Shown here piece by piece: positions 8,841-16,133 of a DNA stretch of 64,000 nucleotides. Position 1 is the first letter of the stretch; every line of letters begins with the position of its first letter. The translations under genes and the position numbers were made by a program. The notes beneath the pieces were generated by a model. The model did no database searches, was not told the origin of the DNA, and saw only the letters and a list, made by a program, of their open reading frames with translations. Origin of the DNA: Brachybacterium sp. EE-P12 (GTDB lineage Bacteria; Actinomycetota; Actinomycetes; Actinomycetales; Dermabacteraceae); assembly GCF_003711805.1 (NCBI RefSeq), contig NZ_QXCP01000009.1, forward strand, positions 530,249 through 594,248. The letters are read 5' to 3'.

Positions 8841-8855
8841 TCTGGTGGAATCGGG
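8841..8855 (+). promoter_or_regulatory. Shared 15-nt upstream motif, copy 2
   Basis: Second identical copy of TCTGGTGGAATCGGG, 95 nt before the ATG at 8936. Between the two copies the surrounding bases differ, so this is a conserved short element rather than a recent long duplication. Confidence 0.5.
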
Positions 8856-8935
8856 ACAGCGCCCGCGACCGGGCACCCGGTCGGGGCGAGCTCCACCGCC
8901 AGGCGGCGGAGCCGTCGACCACGAAGGAGACGACC

Positions 8936-9742
8936 ATGTCCGACCTCTCCACCCCCGTGATCATCGGGATCATCCTGCTGGTCCTCGTCGTCATCGTCCT
9001 CATCGCCGTCGGCGTCGGGGTCTCGAGGCGTCGCAGGCAGCGGCAGCAGGAGGAGGACCGCCGTCGCGCCGCGGAGATCCGCGAGCAGGCGTCCCAGAAG
9101 GAACAGGCCGTCCAGGAGCGCGACCTCGAGGCGCGCGAGACCGAGCTCGAGGCCGATCGGGCGCATCTCGAGGCCGAGCGGAAGACGAAGGACGCCCAGC
9201 AGCAGCAGATCGCCGCCGAGCGTCGGCGCAGCGAGGCCGAGGCACGGCGCCGCGAGGTCGACCAGGAGCGCAACGACGTCGAGGAGCGGCGCGCCGAGGC
9301 CGACCGCCTGGATCCCGAGGCCGAGGCCGGTGCCGAGGACCGGCTGCAGACGCTCTCGGAGGAGCGCCTGCAGGAGCGGCCGGAGGACCGCCTCGAGGAC
9401 CGCCCGGACGCTCGCCCGGAGGATCGACTGCGCGGGCGGCACGCCGCCCGCCCCGTGGCCGAGGAGCCGTCGGCGGCCGACGACCCCGCCCATCCGGGCT
9501 CCGCGCGGCACGCCGCGACCGGAGACGGCGCAGAGACCGCCCCCGTCGAGGAGCCCGGCGGGGTCCAGGACTGGTCCGCACCCGCCGCACCTGCCGAGGA
9601 GGACGACCCGTTCTTCCGTCAGGAGCGGCTGCTGCACGAGGGCTGCGACGAGCTCCCGCCGGAGCGGCCCGAGCCCGGCACGGAGCAGGACGGCCCTGCG
9701 CAGGAGGGCACTGGGCAGGACGGCGCCGAGCCGCGCCGCTGA
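8936..9742 (+). CDS. Membrane-anchored coiled-coil protein
   Basis: The 268-residue protein begins with a membrane helix (about residues 8-29, VIIGIILLVLVVIVLIAVGVG), then SRRRRQRQQ, then about 110 residues of uninterrupted Glu/Arg/Gln/Ala-rich sequence with heptad-like spacing (residues ~35-145), a long coiled coil. The tail contains Arg/Glu/Asp-Pro repeats (RPEDRLEDRPDARPEDR) and an acidic, disordered end. AAGGAG 7 nt upstream supports the ATG at 8936. It resembles the preceding small protein in plan, and the two share an upstream motif; a role in a membrane-tethered complex is plausible but not shown. A strong hairpin follows at 9764-9795. Confidence 0.78.
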   Translation: MSDLSTPVIIGIILLVLVVIVLIAVGVGVSRRRRQRQQEEDRRRAAEIREQASQKEQAVQERDLEARETELEADRAHLEAERKTKDAQQQQIAAERRRSEAEARRREVDQERNDVEERRAEADRLDPEAEAGAEDRLQTLSEERLQERPEDRLEDRPDARPEDRLRGRHAARPVAEEPSAADDPAHPGSARHAATGDGAETAPVEEPGGVQDWSAPAAPAEEDDPFFRQERLLHEGCDELPPERPEPGTEQDGPAQEGTGQDGAEPRR

Positions 9743-9763
9743 CCGCCCTCTCCCACGCAGCAT

Positions 9764-9795
9764 GCGGCCCGGGAACCCGAGGGTCCCCGGGCCGC
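9764..9795 (+). terminator. Strong GC hairpin terminator
   Basis: GCGGCCCGGG pairs perfectly with CCCGGGCCGC, and the loop contains a nested ACCC/GGGT pair. It starts 22 nt past the stop of the coiled-coil gene and just before the alkyltransferase-like gene. No T tract. Confidence 0.75.
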
Positions 9796-9814
9796 GTCAT
9801 GCCAGACTTCCGCC

Positions 9815-10186
9815 ATGACCGACCGCTCACCCCGCACCCGCATGGACGACCTCACGGTCGAGCGCGTGCTGCGGGTGGTCGAGGCGATCCCGCCCGGCCG
9901 CGTCGCCGCGTACGGGGAGGTCGGCGCGATCGTGGGCGTCGGACCGCGGCTCGTCGGCCGGATCATGCGCACCTGGGGCTCCTCCGTGCCGTGGTGGCGG
10001 GTGACCGACAGCTACGGCGACCATCCGCTGCTCGCCCGCGCGCTGCCGCACTGGCAGGAGGAGGGCATCGTGCTGAAGCCCAACCGGCGCGGCTGCCGCA
10101 TGGCCCAGTTCGGCGCGGACCTCGCGCAGCTGCGCACCGACGCCGGCCCGGCGCTGGCCGAGCTCGATGGGGAGTCCTCCCCATAG
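9815..10186 (+). CDS. Alkyltransferase-like protein (ATL), MGMT-fold DNA-damage sensor
   Basis: This 123-residue protein is the DNA-binding half of the O6-alkylguanine transferase family: PPGRVAAYGEVGAIVG, then the helix-turn-helix GPRLVGRIMRTWG, then SVPWWRVTDSYG. In active methyltransferases the catalytic motif is PCHRV; here it reads PWWRV (residues 59-63), with Trp60 replacing the acceptor cysteine. That substitution defines ATL proteins, which bind O6-alkylguanine, flip it and recruit nucleotide excision repair without removing the alkyl group. Length fits ATLs (~100-120). The ATG at 9815 follows CAGACT with a 6-nt gap, so translation may be leaderless. It sits inside the jetB-jetA interval. 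Confidence 0.9.
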   Translation: MTDRSPRTRMDDLTVERVLRVVEAIPPGRVAAYGEVGAIVGVGPRLVGRIMRTWGSSVPWWRVTDSYGDHPLLARALPHWQEEGIVLKPNRRGCRMAQFGADLAQLRTDAGPALAELDGESSP

Positions 10187-10207
10187 GCGCTGCGGGGCGT
10201 GCGCGCC

Positions 10208-10213
10208 TAGAGT
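10208..10213 (+). promoter_or_regulatory. Probable -10 box for the WXG100-like operon
   Basis: TAGAGT lies between the ATL stop (10186) and the WXG100-like start, giving a leader of about 65 nt. No clear -35 is visible 16-18 nt upstream. Confidence 0.4.
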
Positions 10214-10286
10214 CGATCCGCAACGCACAGCATGCCGACCGCGCGGGGACCCGCGGCCCGGCGCTCAACGACCTCGGGGGATGGCA

Positions 10287-11288
10287 GTGAGCTTCTACGG
10301 AGCCGACACCGCGCAGCTGATGGACATGGGCCAGCGCATGCGCGTGAGCATGATGACGCTGCAGGACATCCAGCGGCAGATCGTCCAGAGCGTGGCCACC
10401 GTCGAGTGGACCGGCCCCGACGCCGAGACGTTCCGCGGCGACGCGAGCTCGAGGGTCACCGCACCGATCTCGACCGCGATCGAGGACCTCGGCCGTCGCG
10501 CCGAGGAGCTGGGCGAGCACGCCCGCGAGCAGGACGACGCCTCCGACCCCCGCGGGACGTGGGAGAAGATCAACGACTTCCTGCACGTCCCCGCTCAGGT
10601 CACGCGCTTCGCCCGCAATCTCCAGAAGCTGATCCAGGACCCGAAGAAGATGATGGACATGTTCCGTCGCTTCCCGGAGCTGCGGCAGACGTTCAAGGAC
10701 CTCAAGAACCTCGACGAGGTCTTCCCGGCGCTGAGCGCGCTCGAGCGCAGGACGATCCGCGCCGAATGGGCCGACGAGCTGCTCGGCAGGGGCTGGGAGA
10801 AGCTCGGCAACGCCATCCCCCAGAAGATCAGCTCGCTGCTCGGCGTGAACATCCCGGGCAAGGAATGGGCGGGCAAGATGCTCTCCCACATGGACGAGAT
10901 CACCGACGCGACCAAGCCCTGGGTCAAGCTCGGCTCCAAGACCTTCGGGAAGGTCCTGCCCGGCCTCGACATCGGCCTGGGCGTCCGCCAGATGATGGAC
11001 CCGGACTCCACCGGCTACGACAAGTTCTCCGGCGGCCTCTCCACCGTGGGCGGCGTGCTCACCCTCGCCGCGCCGCTGGCCGGGCCCGCCGCACCGATCG
11101 TCGCCGGGGTCGGGATCGGGCTCGGAGTCGTCTCGGCGGGCATGGACCTGGGCAAGATGGCCTACGAGAACATCCCCGCCGTGCAGAACACCGTGGACTC
11201 CGCCGTCGGCGCCGTCAAGGACGTGGGCAGCGCGATCGGTGAGGGCCTCGGCAAGATCGGCGACGGGTTCGCCTCCGTGTTCGGCTGA
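10287..11288 (+). CDS. WXG100-like N-terminal domain protein with hydrophobic glycine-rich C-terminus
   Basis: The 333-residue product starts with a helical hairpin typical of WXG100/ESAT-6-like proteins: residues ~1-95 contain VATVEWTGPDAETFRGDA, i.e. W-x-G plus the usual A..F spacing. The middle (residues ~100-230) is helical and Lys/Leu-rich. The C-terminal ~100 residues are Gly/Ala/Val-rich, with hydrophobic stretches (GGVLTLAAPLAGPAAPIVAGVGIGLGVV) like the pre-toxin regions of secreted polymorphic toxins, but no toxin domain follows. GGGGG immediately abuts the ATG at 10281 but is 6 nt from the GTG at 10287, so GTG is the better start. It is followed by two coupled genes. No type VII secretion ATPase is in the window. 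Confidence 0.72.
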   Translation: MSFYGADTAQLMDMGQRMRVSMMTLQDIQRQIVQSVATVEWTGPDAETFRGDASSRVTAPISTAIEDLGRRAEELGEHAREQDDASDPRGTWEKINDFLHVPAQVTRFARNLQKLIQDPKKMMDMFRRFPELRQTFKDLKNLDEVFPALSALERRTIRAEWADELLGRGWEKLGNAIPQKISSLLGVNIPGKEWAGKMLSHMDEITDATKPWVKLGSKTFGKVLPGLDIGLGVRQMMDPDSTGYDKFSGGLSTVGGVLTLAAPLAGPAAPIVAGVGIGLGVVSAGMDLGKMAYENIPAVQNTVDSAVGAVKDVGSAIGEGLGKIGDGFASVFG

Positions 11289-11380
11289 CCGAGACCGCCT
11301 CCCCACCCGTGGGAGGATGCCCAGGACCCGCCGCCGCTCCGCGCCGCCGCGCCCCACCCCACCGACGGGAGAGGAACCCC

Positions 11381-12202
11381 ATGTCCCAGCCCACCGCGAC
11401 CGCAGGCCCCGACCGCGGCGCCGCCTGCGCCCTGTTCGTGCTCGAGGGGGCCGAGGACGGCCCGACGGCGCTCGGCGTCTTCACCGACGAGGAGCTCACC
11501 GCCCTCGACGGCCTCGCCACCGAGCAGCTGGTCCCGCTCCCCTGGCTGCGCGAGAACGAGGAGCGGGTCCCCGCCGAGGTCGCGGCCGGCGTCTCCCTGC
11601 GCTCCCTCATCGCGCGCCGCCTGGTGCTTCCCGCCGAGCTGCTGGCCGAGGACTGGGACGACCTCGGCGACGACCCGCGCCGCCTGTACGCGGTCGATCC
11701 GGTCCAGGGGATCCTCACCCTGCGCCGCTCCGCCTCGGCCGTGACCACCCTGCAGCGCATCGTCGACATCCAGTCGCACACGCTTGTGCACTACGACTTC
11801 GGCGAGGGGCGGATGCTGGAGGAGGAGATCACCCACGACGGGTTCCACCACTTCACGGTGCTGCCCGCGCAGTCCGCGCCGGACCGCGCCATGATGGTGA
11901 TCGACCAGGACGAGGTCGCCGCCGACGACGGCGGGAGACGACGGGCACGGCTGTCCGAGGTCGACCAGGACCCCCAGCTCGCGACGATCCTCTCGGACAC
12001 CCGGGCGCTGACCGTCCTGTCCTCGGTGCGCCGGGACGCCGATCCGGTCCAGTACAGCTTCTACGCCACCAGCGACCGCCTGCTGGTCTCCCTCGCCGAG
12101 GAGGGCGACGGGGCCGAGGACCCGCATCTGCAGTTCGTCGAGGTCGCCCGGGCGACCGCCGTCGACCTGCTCCGGGAGGTCCTCGTGGAGGCCGAGGCAT
12201 GA
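11381..12202 (+). CDS. Hypothetical protein, partner of the WXG100-like gene
   Basis: The 273-residue acidic soluble protein has no signal peptide or membrane helix and I do not recognise its family. Visible landmarks: an N-terminal alpha/beta region (residues ~15-120), a central TLVHYDFGEGRMLEEEITHDGFHHFTVLP segment with two predicted strands, and a C-terminal YSFYATSDRLLVSLAEEG segment. GAGAGG upstream fixes the ATG at 11381. It overlaps the next gene by 4 nt (ATGA), so the two are translationally coupled, and it follows the WXG100-like gene by 92 nt. By position it may be a chaperone or regulatory partner for that protein, in the way EspG serves ESX substrates; that is speculation without sequence support. 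Confidence 0.75.
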   Translation: MSQPTATAGPDRGAACALFVLEGAEDGPTALGVFTDEELTALDGLATEQLVPLPWLRENEERVPAEVAAGVSLRSLIARRLVLPAELLAEDWDDLGDDPRRLYAVDPVQGILTLRRSASAVTTLQRIVDIQSHTLVHYDFGEGRMLEEEITHDGFHHFTVLPAQSAPDRAMMVIDQDEVAADDGGRRRARLSEVDQDPQLATILSDTRALTVLSSVRRDADPVQYSFYATSDRLLVSLAEEGDGAEDPHLQFVEVARATAVDLLREVLVEAEA

Positions 12203-12945
12203 GCCCCTCGCTGCGCGGCGCCCAGGACCAGCTCGGCGCGCCCCGGGCGCAGTTCCGGATGCACTGGCCCGCCGTGGTCTGGGCCGTGCTGTGGCTGACC
12301 CCGCTCGTGGTCGCCGCGCTCATCCTCGCCACCGGCAGTCCCGGCACGGCGGTCGCGCTGCTGGTGGTGCTCTGGCTCGTGATCTCGCTGCCGCTGACCT
12401 GGTTCCTGCGACGCCACCGGATGATCCTGACCGACCGGGCGATCGTCATGGGTGCGTTCGTCCCCGGCGTCGCGCCCAATGTGCTCTTCTACTCCGACGT
12501 CGACACCTCGACGATCCGCACCTGGTCCAACCTGCGCGCCTATCTGCGCTCCTCCGGCAGGACCGCATTTACCAGCGGAGAGCTGATCACCCCGCTGTCC
12601 GGGCTCGGGGTCACCCTGCGGGTGCGCCGCTCCGGTCGCCTCCAGGGCGGGCGCCTGGTCGAGGACGACCTGGTCGCCTCCCTCGGCGGGACCGTCGAGC
12701 TGTTCGCGCTCGGCGGCTCCGCGGAGCGGTTCATCGGCGCGCTCGTCCCGCTGCTGGTCGCGGCCGGCGTCCCCGGTGCCGAGGAGGTGCCCCGCACCGC
12801 CCTGCCCCCGGGCCGGCTGTCCGGGCGGAAGGACTCCCACCGCACCGAGATCCCCGGCTGGCCCGCCCCGCAGCAGGCGGAGCGCTTCGAGGACCTCCCC
12901 GCGGAGGTCCAGGAGAGCCTGCGGCGCCGGATGTCGAAGGGCTGA
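12199..12945 (+). CDS. Two-helix membrane protein with bacterial PH-like domain
   Basis: The 248-residue product has two closely spaced membrane helices (about residues 27-48 and 53-70: VVWAVLWLTPLVVAALILATG and AVALLVVLWLVISLPLTWFL), then RRHRMILTDRAIVMGAFVPG, the strand pattern that opens bacterial PH (bPH) domains, and a C-terminal region rich in Arg/Pro. This hairpin-plus-PH plan is common in small actinobacterial membrane proteins of unknown role. It overlaps the preceding gene by 4 nt and converges on the jetA-like gene, with a shared hairpin between. It probably anchors a complex with the two upstream products. Confidence 0.75.
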   Translation: MSPSLRGAQDQLGAPRAQFRMHWPAVVWAVLWLTPLVVAALILATGSPGTAVALLVVLWLVISLPLTWFLRRHRMILTDRAIVMGAFVPGVAPNVLFYSDVDTSTIRTWSNLRAYLRSSGRTAFTSGELITPLSGLGVTLRVRRSGRLQGGRLVEDDLVASLGGTVELFALGGSAERFIGALVPLLVAAGVPGAEEVPRTALPPGRLSGRKDSHRTEIPGWPAPQQAERFEDLPAEVQESLRRRMSKG

Positions 12946-12954
12946 GACCGCGCG

Positions 12955-12974
12955 GCCGCGGCGCTCACCGCGGC
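12955..12974. terminator. Bidirectional hairpin between convergent genes
   Basis: GCCGCGG-cgctca-CCGCGGC, a perfect 7-bp stem, lies in the 37-nt gap between the bPH gene stop (12945) and the jetA-like stop (12983). Confidence 0.55.
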
Positions 12975-12982
12975 TGCGGCGC

Positions 12983-14533
12983 TCACTCCACCGGGACGTC
13001 GTCCAGGAAGTAGAAGGAGGGCACCTTCGCCGCGTACTCGTGGCCGTCCAGCTCCCGCCAGGTGACGATCTCGGTGGATCCCTCGCGCTCCTGCGCATGG
13101 GTGGTCGCCAGGAACATCAGCCCGATCACGCTCGCGAGGCCCTGCTCGGCCGGGTTCTCCCGCAGGATGTCGCCGATCGAGGCCTGCCCGGAGCGGCCGC
13201 GCACGTCGTTGACCTGCGTGGTCAGGCCCACGATGTCGATGTCGTTGGTGCGCACGAGGTCCTGGAGCACCTCGACGCTGAGCGAGGTCGCATCGTGCAC
13301 CTCCGCCTCCGCGGGCGCACCCGGGTCGGTGGGGTCCTTCAGCCGGTGCTGGGCGACCGAGCTCATCAGCACCCGCGACAGGTCCAGCTCGAGCGGGAAG
13401 GGCGTGCGGGTGGGCACCTCGTCCTTCTGGGCGAGGGCGAGGCCCTGCGCCTCCTGCAGCGCCTCGAGCAGCACCCGGTGCTGGCGGAAGTCCTGGGAGC
13501 GCACGAAGCGGGCCAGGGAGCGGTACAGCTCCGTCTTGACGTCCAGCACCTCCTGCGCGGGCTCGTAGAGGTCGCTGAACACGTTCGCCAGGCGCTCCCG
13601 CTCGTCGCGGGAGAGGGAGCGGGCGAAGTCCCGCTCCAGCAGCCGGTCCACCAGCTCCTGCGTGGTCCGGGTCTGGACGGGGTCGTTGAGCATCCGGAAG
13701 AACGCGGTGAAGGTGCGGCCCACCGTCGACTGGCCCAGCAGGTCGTCGCCGGCCAGCAGCTGTTCGAGGATCTCGCCTCGCGAGCCCTCCGGGGAGAGGA
13801 TCTGCTCGCGCAGGTGCAGGTCCACGGCGCGCAGGTCCTCGCGGTACTGGAGGAAGTCGCCGGAGAGCTCCGCGGCGATCTGCAGGATGTCGCGCAGACG
13901 GTCCACGGACGCCTCGGCACTGGGCAGCAGCAGCTCCCCCTCGGCGAGCTCGCGGATCTCCTGCTCGATCCGCTCGCGGCGGCGCTGCAGATCGGCCAGT
14001 CGCACGTCCCGGTCGGTCTCCGTCTCCTGGGCGAGGCGGTCGAACTGCTGGATCACCAACTGCAGGCGGGACTGGGTGGTGGTGGGGCGGTGCTCCTCGA
14101 GCGAGGCGATGAACTGGATCGCGTCGATCGTGGCGGGGCTCGGCTCGAAGGTCGTCTCGGTGTGCTGCGGGTCGTCGCGCCGGGTCAGATAGCCCTCGCG
14201 CACCCACGCGTCGACGTACTCGGCCGCGCTGCGCCCGCCGCGCGCCTCCCCGCCGGCCCCGGTGTCCCCGTCGGCGCCCTCGGTCGGGGCGTCGTCCTGC
14301 TCGTCGTGCAGCAGCGCGAGATGCGCGCCGACGCGGGCGACGAGCTCGCTGCGCGGCAGGCGTCGGTCCCCCGCCGGGAAGGTGGCCTGCAGGATCGCGA
14401 GCACCGCAGGGGCCTTCGTCGCCGCGAGCAGGCGCCAGGTGCTGGCCCGGCGCAGCTGCTCGTAGGCCTCCTTGCGCGCGGACACGGCGTCGCTGCGGCG
14501 GTCGGTCCACCGGTTCGGCTCGGTCGTGGTCAC
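12983..14533 (-). CDS. jetA: DUF3375 protein, JetA-like (Wadjet-type kleisin subunit)
   Basis: The 516-residue product follows the DUF3375 pattern: a winged-helix-like N-terminus (YEQLRRASTWRLLAATKAPAVLAIL), SAAEYVDAWVREGYLTRR, SPATIDAIQFIASLEEHRPTTTQSRL, a coiled coil with RLADLQRRRERIEQEIREL (residues ~190-230), the LHLREQIL and GEILEQLLAGDDLLGQSTVGRTFTAFF segments, and a C-terminal domain ending YFLDDVPVE. DUF3375 is JetA, the MukF-like kleisin of the Wadjet plasmid-defence condensin. Its usual neighbours jetB, jetC and jetD do not follow directly; jetB lies 4.9 kb downstream past six opposite-strand genes and no jetC or jetD is present. GTG start at 14533 is preceded by TAGACT and 8 nt, so probably leaderless. 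Length is close to family norm. Confidence 0.82.
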   Translation of the reverse strand: MTTTEPNRWTDRRSDAVSARKEAYEQLRRASTWRLLAATKAPAVLAILQATFPAGDRRLPRSELVARVGAHLALLHDEQDDAPTEGADGDTGAGGEARGGRSAAEYVDAWVREGYLTRRDDPQHTETTFEPSPATIDAIQFIASLEEHRPTTTQSRLQLVIQQFDRLAQETETDRDVRLADLQRRRERIEQEIRELAEGELLLPSAEASVDRLRDILQIAAELSGDFLQYREDLRAVDLHLREQILSPEGSRGEILEQLLAGDDLLGQSTVGRTFTAFFRMLNDPVQTRTTQELVDRLLERDFARSLSRDERERLANVFSDLYEPAQEVLDVKTELYRSLARFVRSQDFRQHRVLLEALQEAQGLALAQKDEVPTRTPFPLELDLSRVLMSSVAQHRLKDPTDPGAPAEAEVHDATSLSVEVLQDLVRTNDIDIVGLTTQVNDVRGRSGQASIGDILRENPAEQGLASVIGLMFLATTHAQEREGSTEIVTWRELDGHEYAAKVPSFYFLDDVPVE

Positions 14534-14541
14534 GGTCAGCG

Positions 14542-14547
14542 AGTCTA
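14542..14547 (-). promoter_or_regulatory. Probable -10 box of leaderless jetA-like transcript
   Basis: TAGACT followed by 8 nt and the GTG start; no ribosome site. Geometry identical to the jetB-like gene. Confidence 0.45.
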
Positions 14548-14742
14548 GCGGTGCCGGGCGCCCGGCCCGTCGGCGTGTGCGCGGTCGCTCCCGGGCCGCC
14601 GCCGCATCGTTGTGAAGCTGTGTCCCGGAACGCTCGCGACCAGGGACTTCCGTGCGGTACGTTCGCCATGCCCGCGTGGACCCGACCGTCGACGACGACC
14701 CCCGGATGCCCCACGCGCTCGTCATGTTCGAAGGAGAACATC

Positions 14743-16026
14743 ATGCGGCGCAGGAACTTCCTCCTCCTCTCCGGCAGCGGCCTCGCAGCGGCGGGTCTCG
14801 CGGCCTGCGGCGGCTCGGGCGGCGGAGGGGGTGAGAGCGGCGGCGGCTCCGAGGTCGAGGTCTTCACCTGGTGGGCGCAGGGCTCGGAGAAGGCGGGCCT
14901 GGACGCGCTGGTGGAGCAGTTCGAGAAGGACTACCCCGACCTCACCTTCGTCAACGGCTCCGTCGCCGGCGGCGCGGGCAGCGCCGCGAAGGACATGCTG
15001 CAGTCCCGCCTCCAGGCCGGCGACCCGCCGGACACCTTCCAGGCCCACGCCGGTCTCGAGCTCGCCGACTACATCGACGCCGGCCAGCTCGAGGACGTCT
15101 CCGACCTGTACGACGAGTACGGGCTCACCGAGGCGTTCCCCAGCGACCTCGTGGAGCTGCTGACCCTGGACGACGAGATCTACTCCGTCCCCTCCAACAT
15201 CCACCGCTCGAACGTGGTGTGGACCAACGTGGAGCTGCTGGAGGCGGCAGGCATCGACCCCTCCGCCGTCCCGTCCGACGTCGACGCGTTCATCGCCGAC
15301 GTGCAGAAGGCCGCGGACTCCGGCGTGACCGGCCTGTCGATCGGCACCACCTGGACCCAGGTGAACCTCCTCGAGGCGATCCTCATGGCCGACCTCGGCA
15401 GCGAGGCGTACAACGGCCTGTGGACCGGGGAGACCGACTGGAACGGCGCCGAGGTCACCACCGCCGTGGGCCACTTCGAGCAGCTGATCGCGCTGACCAA
15501 CACGGACCGCGACGGCCTGGACTGGACCGACGCGACCCAGATGCAGATCGACGGGACCGCCGCCTACAGCGTGATGGGCGACTGGGCCGTGGCCTCCTTC
15601 CAGCAGGCCGAGTGGGAGGACGGGAAGGACTTCGGCTACTTCCCGCTCACCGGCGGCGAGGCGATCTTCGGCTTCCTCGCCGACTCCTTCACCCTGCCCG
15701 TCGGCGCCCCGAACCCCGACGGCGCGAAGGCGTGGCTGGACACGATCAGCTCCCAGGACGGCCAGCTCGCCTTCTCGCTCGCCAAGGGCTCGATCCCCGC
15801 CCGCACCGACGTGGACACCGAGGAGTTCCCCGCCTACCAGCAGACGGCCATCACGTCCTACGCGGAGGACGCGATCTCCCCGTCCCTCGCCCACGGCGCC
15901 GCGACCCCCGTCGCCTGGCTGAACGAGATCTCGGACGCGACGAGCAAGTTCACCACCGGCGCGAGCGACGTCGCCGGATACCAGGAGGAGCTCGCCACCA
16001 TCGCCGAGAAGCACGCCTCGGCCTGA
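14743..16026 (+). CDS. Carbohydrate ABC transporter substrate-binding lipoprotein (CUT1 type)
   Basis: The 427-residue protein begins MRRRNFLLLSGSGLAAAGLAAC: a twin-arginine-like signal followed by a lipobox with Cys22 as the lipid-anchored residue. A Gly/Ser linker precedes the mature domain, which opens VEVFTWWAQGSEKAGLDALVEQFEKDYPDL, typical of family-1 extracellular sugar-binding proteins. It captures a sugar outside and delivers it to the two permeases that follow. AAGGAG supports the ATG at 14743. The operon is lipoprotein, permease 1 and permease 2, with no ATPase; a shared MsiK-like ATPase encoded elsewhere is the usual solution in actinobacteria. Substrate not predictable. Confidence 0.92.
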   Translation: MRRRNFLLLSGSGLAAAGLAACGGSGGGGGESGGGSEVEVFTWWAQGSEKAGLDALVEQFEKDYPDLTFVNGSVAGGAGSAAKDMLQSRLQAGDPPDTFQAHAGLELADYIDAGQLEDVSDLYDEYGLTEAFPSDLVELLTLDDEIYSVPSNIHRSNVVWTNVELLEAAGIDPSAVPSDVDAFIADVQKAADSGVTGLSIGTTWTQVNLLEAILMADLGSEAYNGLWTGETDWNGAEVTTAVGHFEQLIALTNTDRDGLDWTDATQMQIDGTAAYSVMGDWAVASFQQAEWEDGKDFGYFPLTGGEAIFGFLADSFTLPVGAPNPDGAKAWLDTISSQDGQLAFSLAKGSIPARTDVDTEEFPAYQQTAITSYAEDAISPSLAHGAATPVAWLNEISDATSKFTTGASDVAGYQEELATIAEKHASA

Positions 16027-16133
16027 GCCGACCGCCGCGACGGGAGCGCGCCTCGCCCGGGCCCGCTCCCGTCGTCGGGCGTCGGCTCGCCGTCGTCACC
16101 GAGCCCCGGCGCGTCCGGGAGCAAGGAGCACCT

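Noticed and set aside
9815..10186. Active O6-methylguanine methyltransferase
   Set aside because: The acceptor cysteine of PCHRV is replaced by Trp60 (PWWRV), so it cannot transfer the alkyl group.
10287..12945. Full ESX/type VII secretion locus
   Set aside because: No EccB, EccC, EccD, EccE or mycosin-like gene is visible; only a WXG100-like protein and two partners.
7397..14533. Complete Wadjet defence operon
   Set aside because: Only JetA- and JetB-like genes are present; there is no SMC ATPase or TOPRIM nuclease in the interval or next to it.
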